DNA from: Kineothrix sp. IPX-CK
Lineage (GTDB): Bacteria > Bacillota > Clostridia > Lachnospirales > Lachnospiraceae
Reading direction: 5' to 3'
NCBI RefSeq assembly: GCF_039134705.1
Contig: NZ_CP146256.1
Location: 2,046,001 to 2,110,000, forward strand
DNA length: 64,000 bases
The notes beneath the pieces were generated by a model. It saw nothing but the letters and a program-made list of their open reading frames with translations, was not told the origin of the DNA and did no database searches. Both the position numbers and the translations under genes were made by a program. This document shows, one piece after another, positions 63,047-64,000 of this stretch (its first letter is position 1; each line of letters opens with the position of its first letter).

Positions 63047-64000
63047 ATGAAAAGGGCGGATATAAGTATTGCATTATTTGTGGTGTCTGCGTTTGTTATG
63101 TTTATCGTGCCTATTCCGGCGTGGCTGCTCGATATTTTTCTTGCTTTTAATATAGCGTTGGCATTTACTATCTTATTCGGTTGTATGTTTGTAAAAGAAG
63201 TATTGGATCTGTCATTTTTCCCGACGATGTTACTGTTTACTACTATATTCAGAATTGGGTTGAATATGTCTTCTACAAAGCTGATATTATCTTCCGGCGA
63301 CCCGGGTAATGTCATCTTAGTATTTGGTAACTATGTAGGTGGGGGCGATCTCGTAATCGGTGTTATCATTTTCATTATTTTGATTCTCATTCAGTTCATG
63401 GTTATCAATAAGGGCTCCGAAAGAGTTGCAGAGGTAACGGCGAGATTCACGTTGGATGCTATGCCCGGTAAACAGATGGCAATCGATGCGGATCTTAATA
63501 CAGGCGCGATTACGGATGTGGAAGCGAAGAGAAGGCGTGATAAGATTCAGGAGGAAGCGAGTTTCTTTGGTTCCATGGACGGTGCTGTGAAGTATGTTAA
63601 GGGAGATGCGATAGCCGGACTCATCATTACCGTAATCAATATTGTGGGTGGTATCGCGATGGGAGTGCTCCGCCAGGGAATGGATATAGGAGGGGCGGTA
63701 GATAAGTATACAATCCTTACTATCGGTGACGGTCTCGTCAGCCAGATTCCCTCCCTGCTCATTTCGCTTTCTACCGGTATTCTTGTAACGAAAGGCTCCA
63801 AGGATGCCGATTTCGGTTCGATGCTCATCCGCCAGTTGTTCGGTGTGCCGAAGGTATTGTATTTTGTTGGAACCATTTTAGCGGTGTTAGGTGTTGTCAC
63901 TCCATTAAATGACATTCTTTTTATTGCGATGGGATTAGTATTTATCGTAAGCGGAAGAGTCATGGCAGGAACCATCGAGACCGCGAAGATAGAGGCAGAA
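63047..64000 (+). CDS. flhA: Flagellar export gate protein FlhA, 3' end outside window
   Basis: The first 318 codons of flhA (family length about 690 aa); the frame is open to the window edge. ATG at 63047 behind GAGGAGGAGTAAGG. N-terminal helices (MKRADISIALFVVSAFVMFI), the FHIPEP-type block FRIGLNMSSTKLILSSGD, and the loop RFTLDAMPGKQMAIDADLNT with KRRRDKIQEEASFFGSMDGA are characteristic. FlhA forms the cytoplasmic docking ring of the exporter. The operon evidently continues beyond the window. Confidence 0.96.
   Translation, partial: MKRADISIALFVVSAFVMFIVPIPAWLLDIFLAFNIALAFTILFGCMFVKEVLDLSFFPTMLLFTTIFRIGLNMSSTKLILSSGDPGNVILVFGNYVGGGDLVIGVIIFIILILIQFMVINKGSERVAEVTARFTLDAMPGKQMAIDADLNTGAITDVEAKRRRDKIQEEASFFGSMDGAVKYVKGDAIAGLIITVINIVGGIAMGVLRQGMDIGGAVDKYTILTIGDGLVSQIPSLLISLSTGILVTKGSKDADFGSMLIRQLFGVPKVLYFVGTILAVLGVVTPLNDILFIAMGLVFIVSGRVMAGTIETAKIEAE

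Noticed and set aside
1..64000. CRISPR arrays, tRNA/rRNA genes, T-box leaders, prophage or defence genes
   Set aside because: No regularly spaced repeats, tRNA-like cloverleafs, T-box core sequences or recognisable phage or defence proteins were found on either strand.

Overview
The window is a stretch of chromosome from a motile, spore-forming, anaerobic Firmicute, most probably a member of the Lachnospiraceae (Clostridium cluster XIVa). The reasons are the sporulation genes gpr, spoIIP and sigK, a Gram-positive-type flagellar cluster with fliY, flbD and an internal cheY, a codY regulator next to that cluster, Lachnospiraceae-type hypothetical families, sigma-A promoters of the TTGnnA-17-TATAAT kind, strong GGAGG ribosome sites and frequent TTG/GTG starts. 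Genus cannot be decided from the sequence alone.

Left part (1-9.9 kb): glycan use. The end of a sugar ABC permease is tightly coupled to a GH36 alpha-galactosidase; a DUF1848 iron-sulfur-type protein follows. An AraC-family regulator is divergent from a GPH-type sugar symporter and a GH3 beta-glycosidase, with a 14-bp direct repeat of 20-bp period between them that looks like the AraC operator. A GNAT acetyltransferase closes the block.

10-18.9 kb: accessory and surface genes. A soluble chemotaxis receptor fused to a C-terminal sugar-binding-protein-like domain has its own promoter and terminator. A complete IS200-type element (tnpA only, with structured ends) separates it from an iron alcohol dehydrogenase. 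Then come a secreted glucosaminidase, a Gly/Ser-tailed lipoprotein and a cupin. 18.9-23.2 kb (minus strand): a moxR-DUF58-transglutaminase operon. 23.3-28.1 kb: a conserved hypothetical pair, a membrane GGDEF protein, and a zinc-ribbon plus TPM-domain pair.

28.1-42.2 kb: core genome. rpsT (minus, TTG start, leader hairpin), then gpr-spoIIP-lepA-hemW, the same order as in Bacillus, followed by a sigK that lacks a pro-sequence and a degenerate HD-GYP gene. Next are comM-dprA-topA-codY. 42.4 kb to the right edge: one long flagellar operon, flgB-flgC-fliE-fliF-fliG-fliH-fliI-fliJ-motE-like-fliK-flgD-TIGR02530-flgE-flbD-motA-motB-fliL-fliM-fliY-cheY-fliO-fliP-fliQ-fliR-flhB-flhA (flhA runs off the window). 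It builds the basal body, export gate, hook, stator and switch in nearly assembly order.

The best candidates for something little described are the soluble receptor/binding-protein fusion, a surface-protein-like helical domain at the end of the hook cap FlgD, the hairpins that bracket flgE, the pro-less sigK, and the structured 3' part of the IS200 element. No CRISPR array, tRNA, rRNA, phage or recognised riboswitch was seen.
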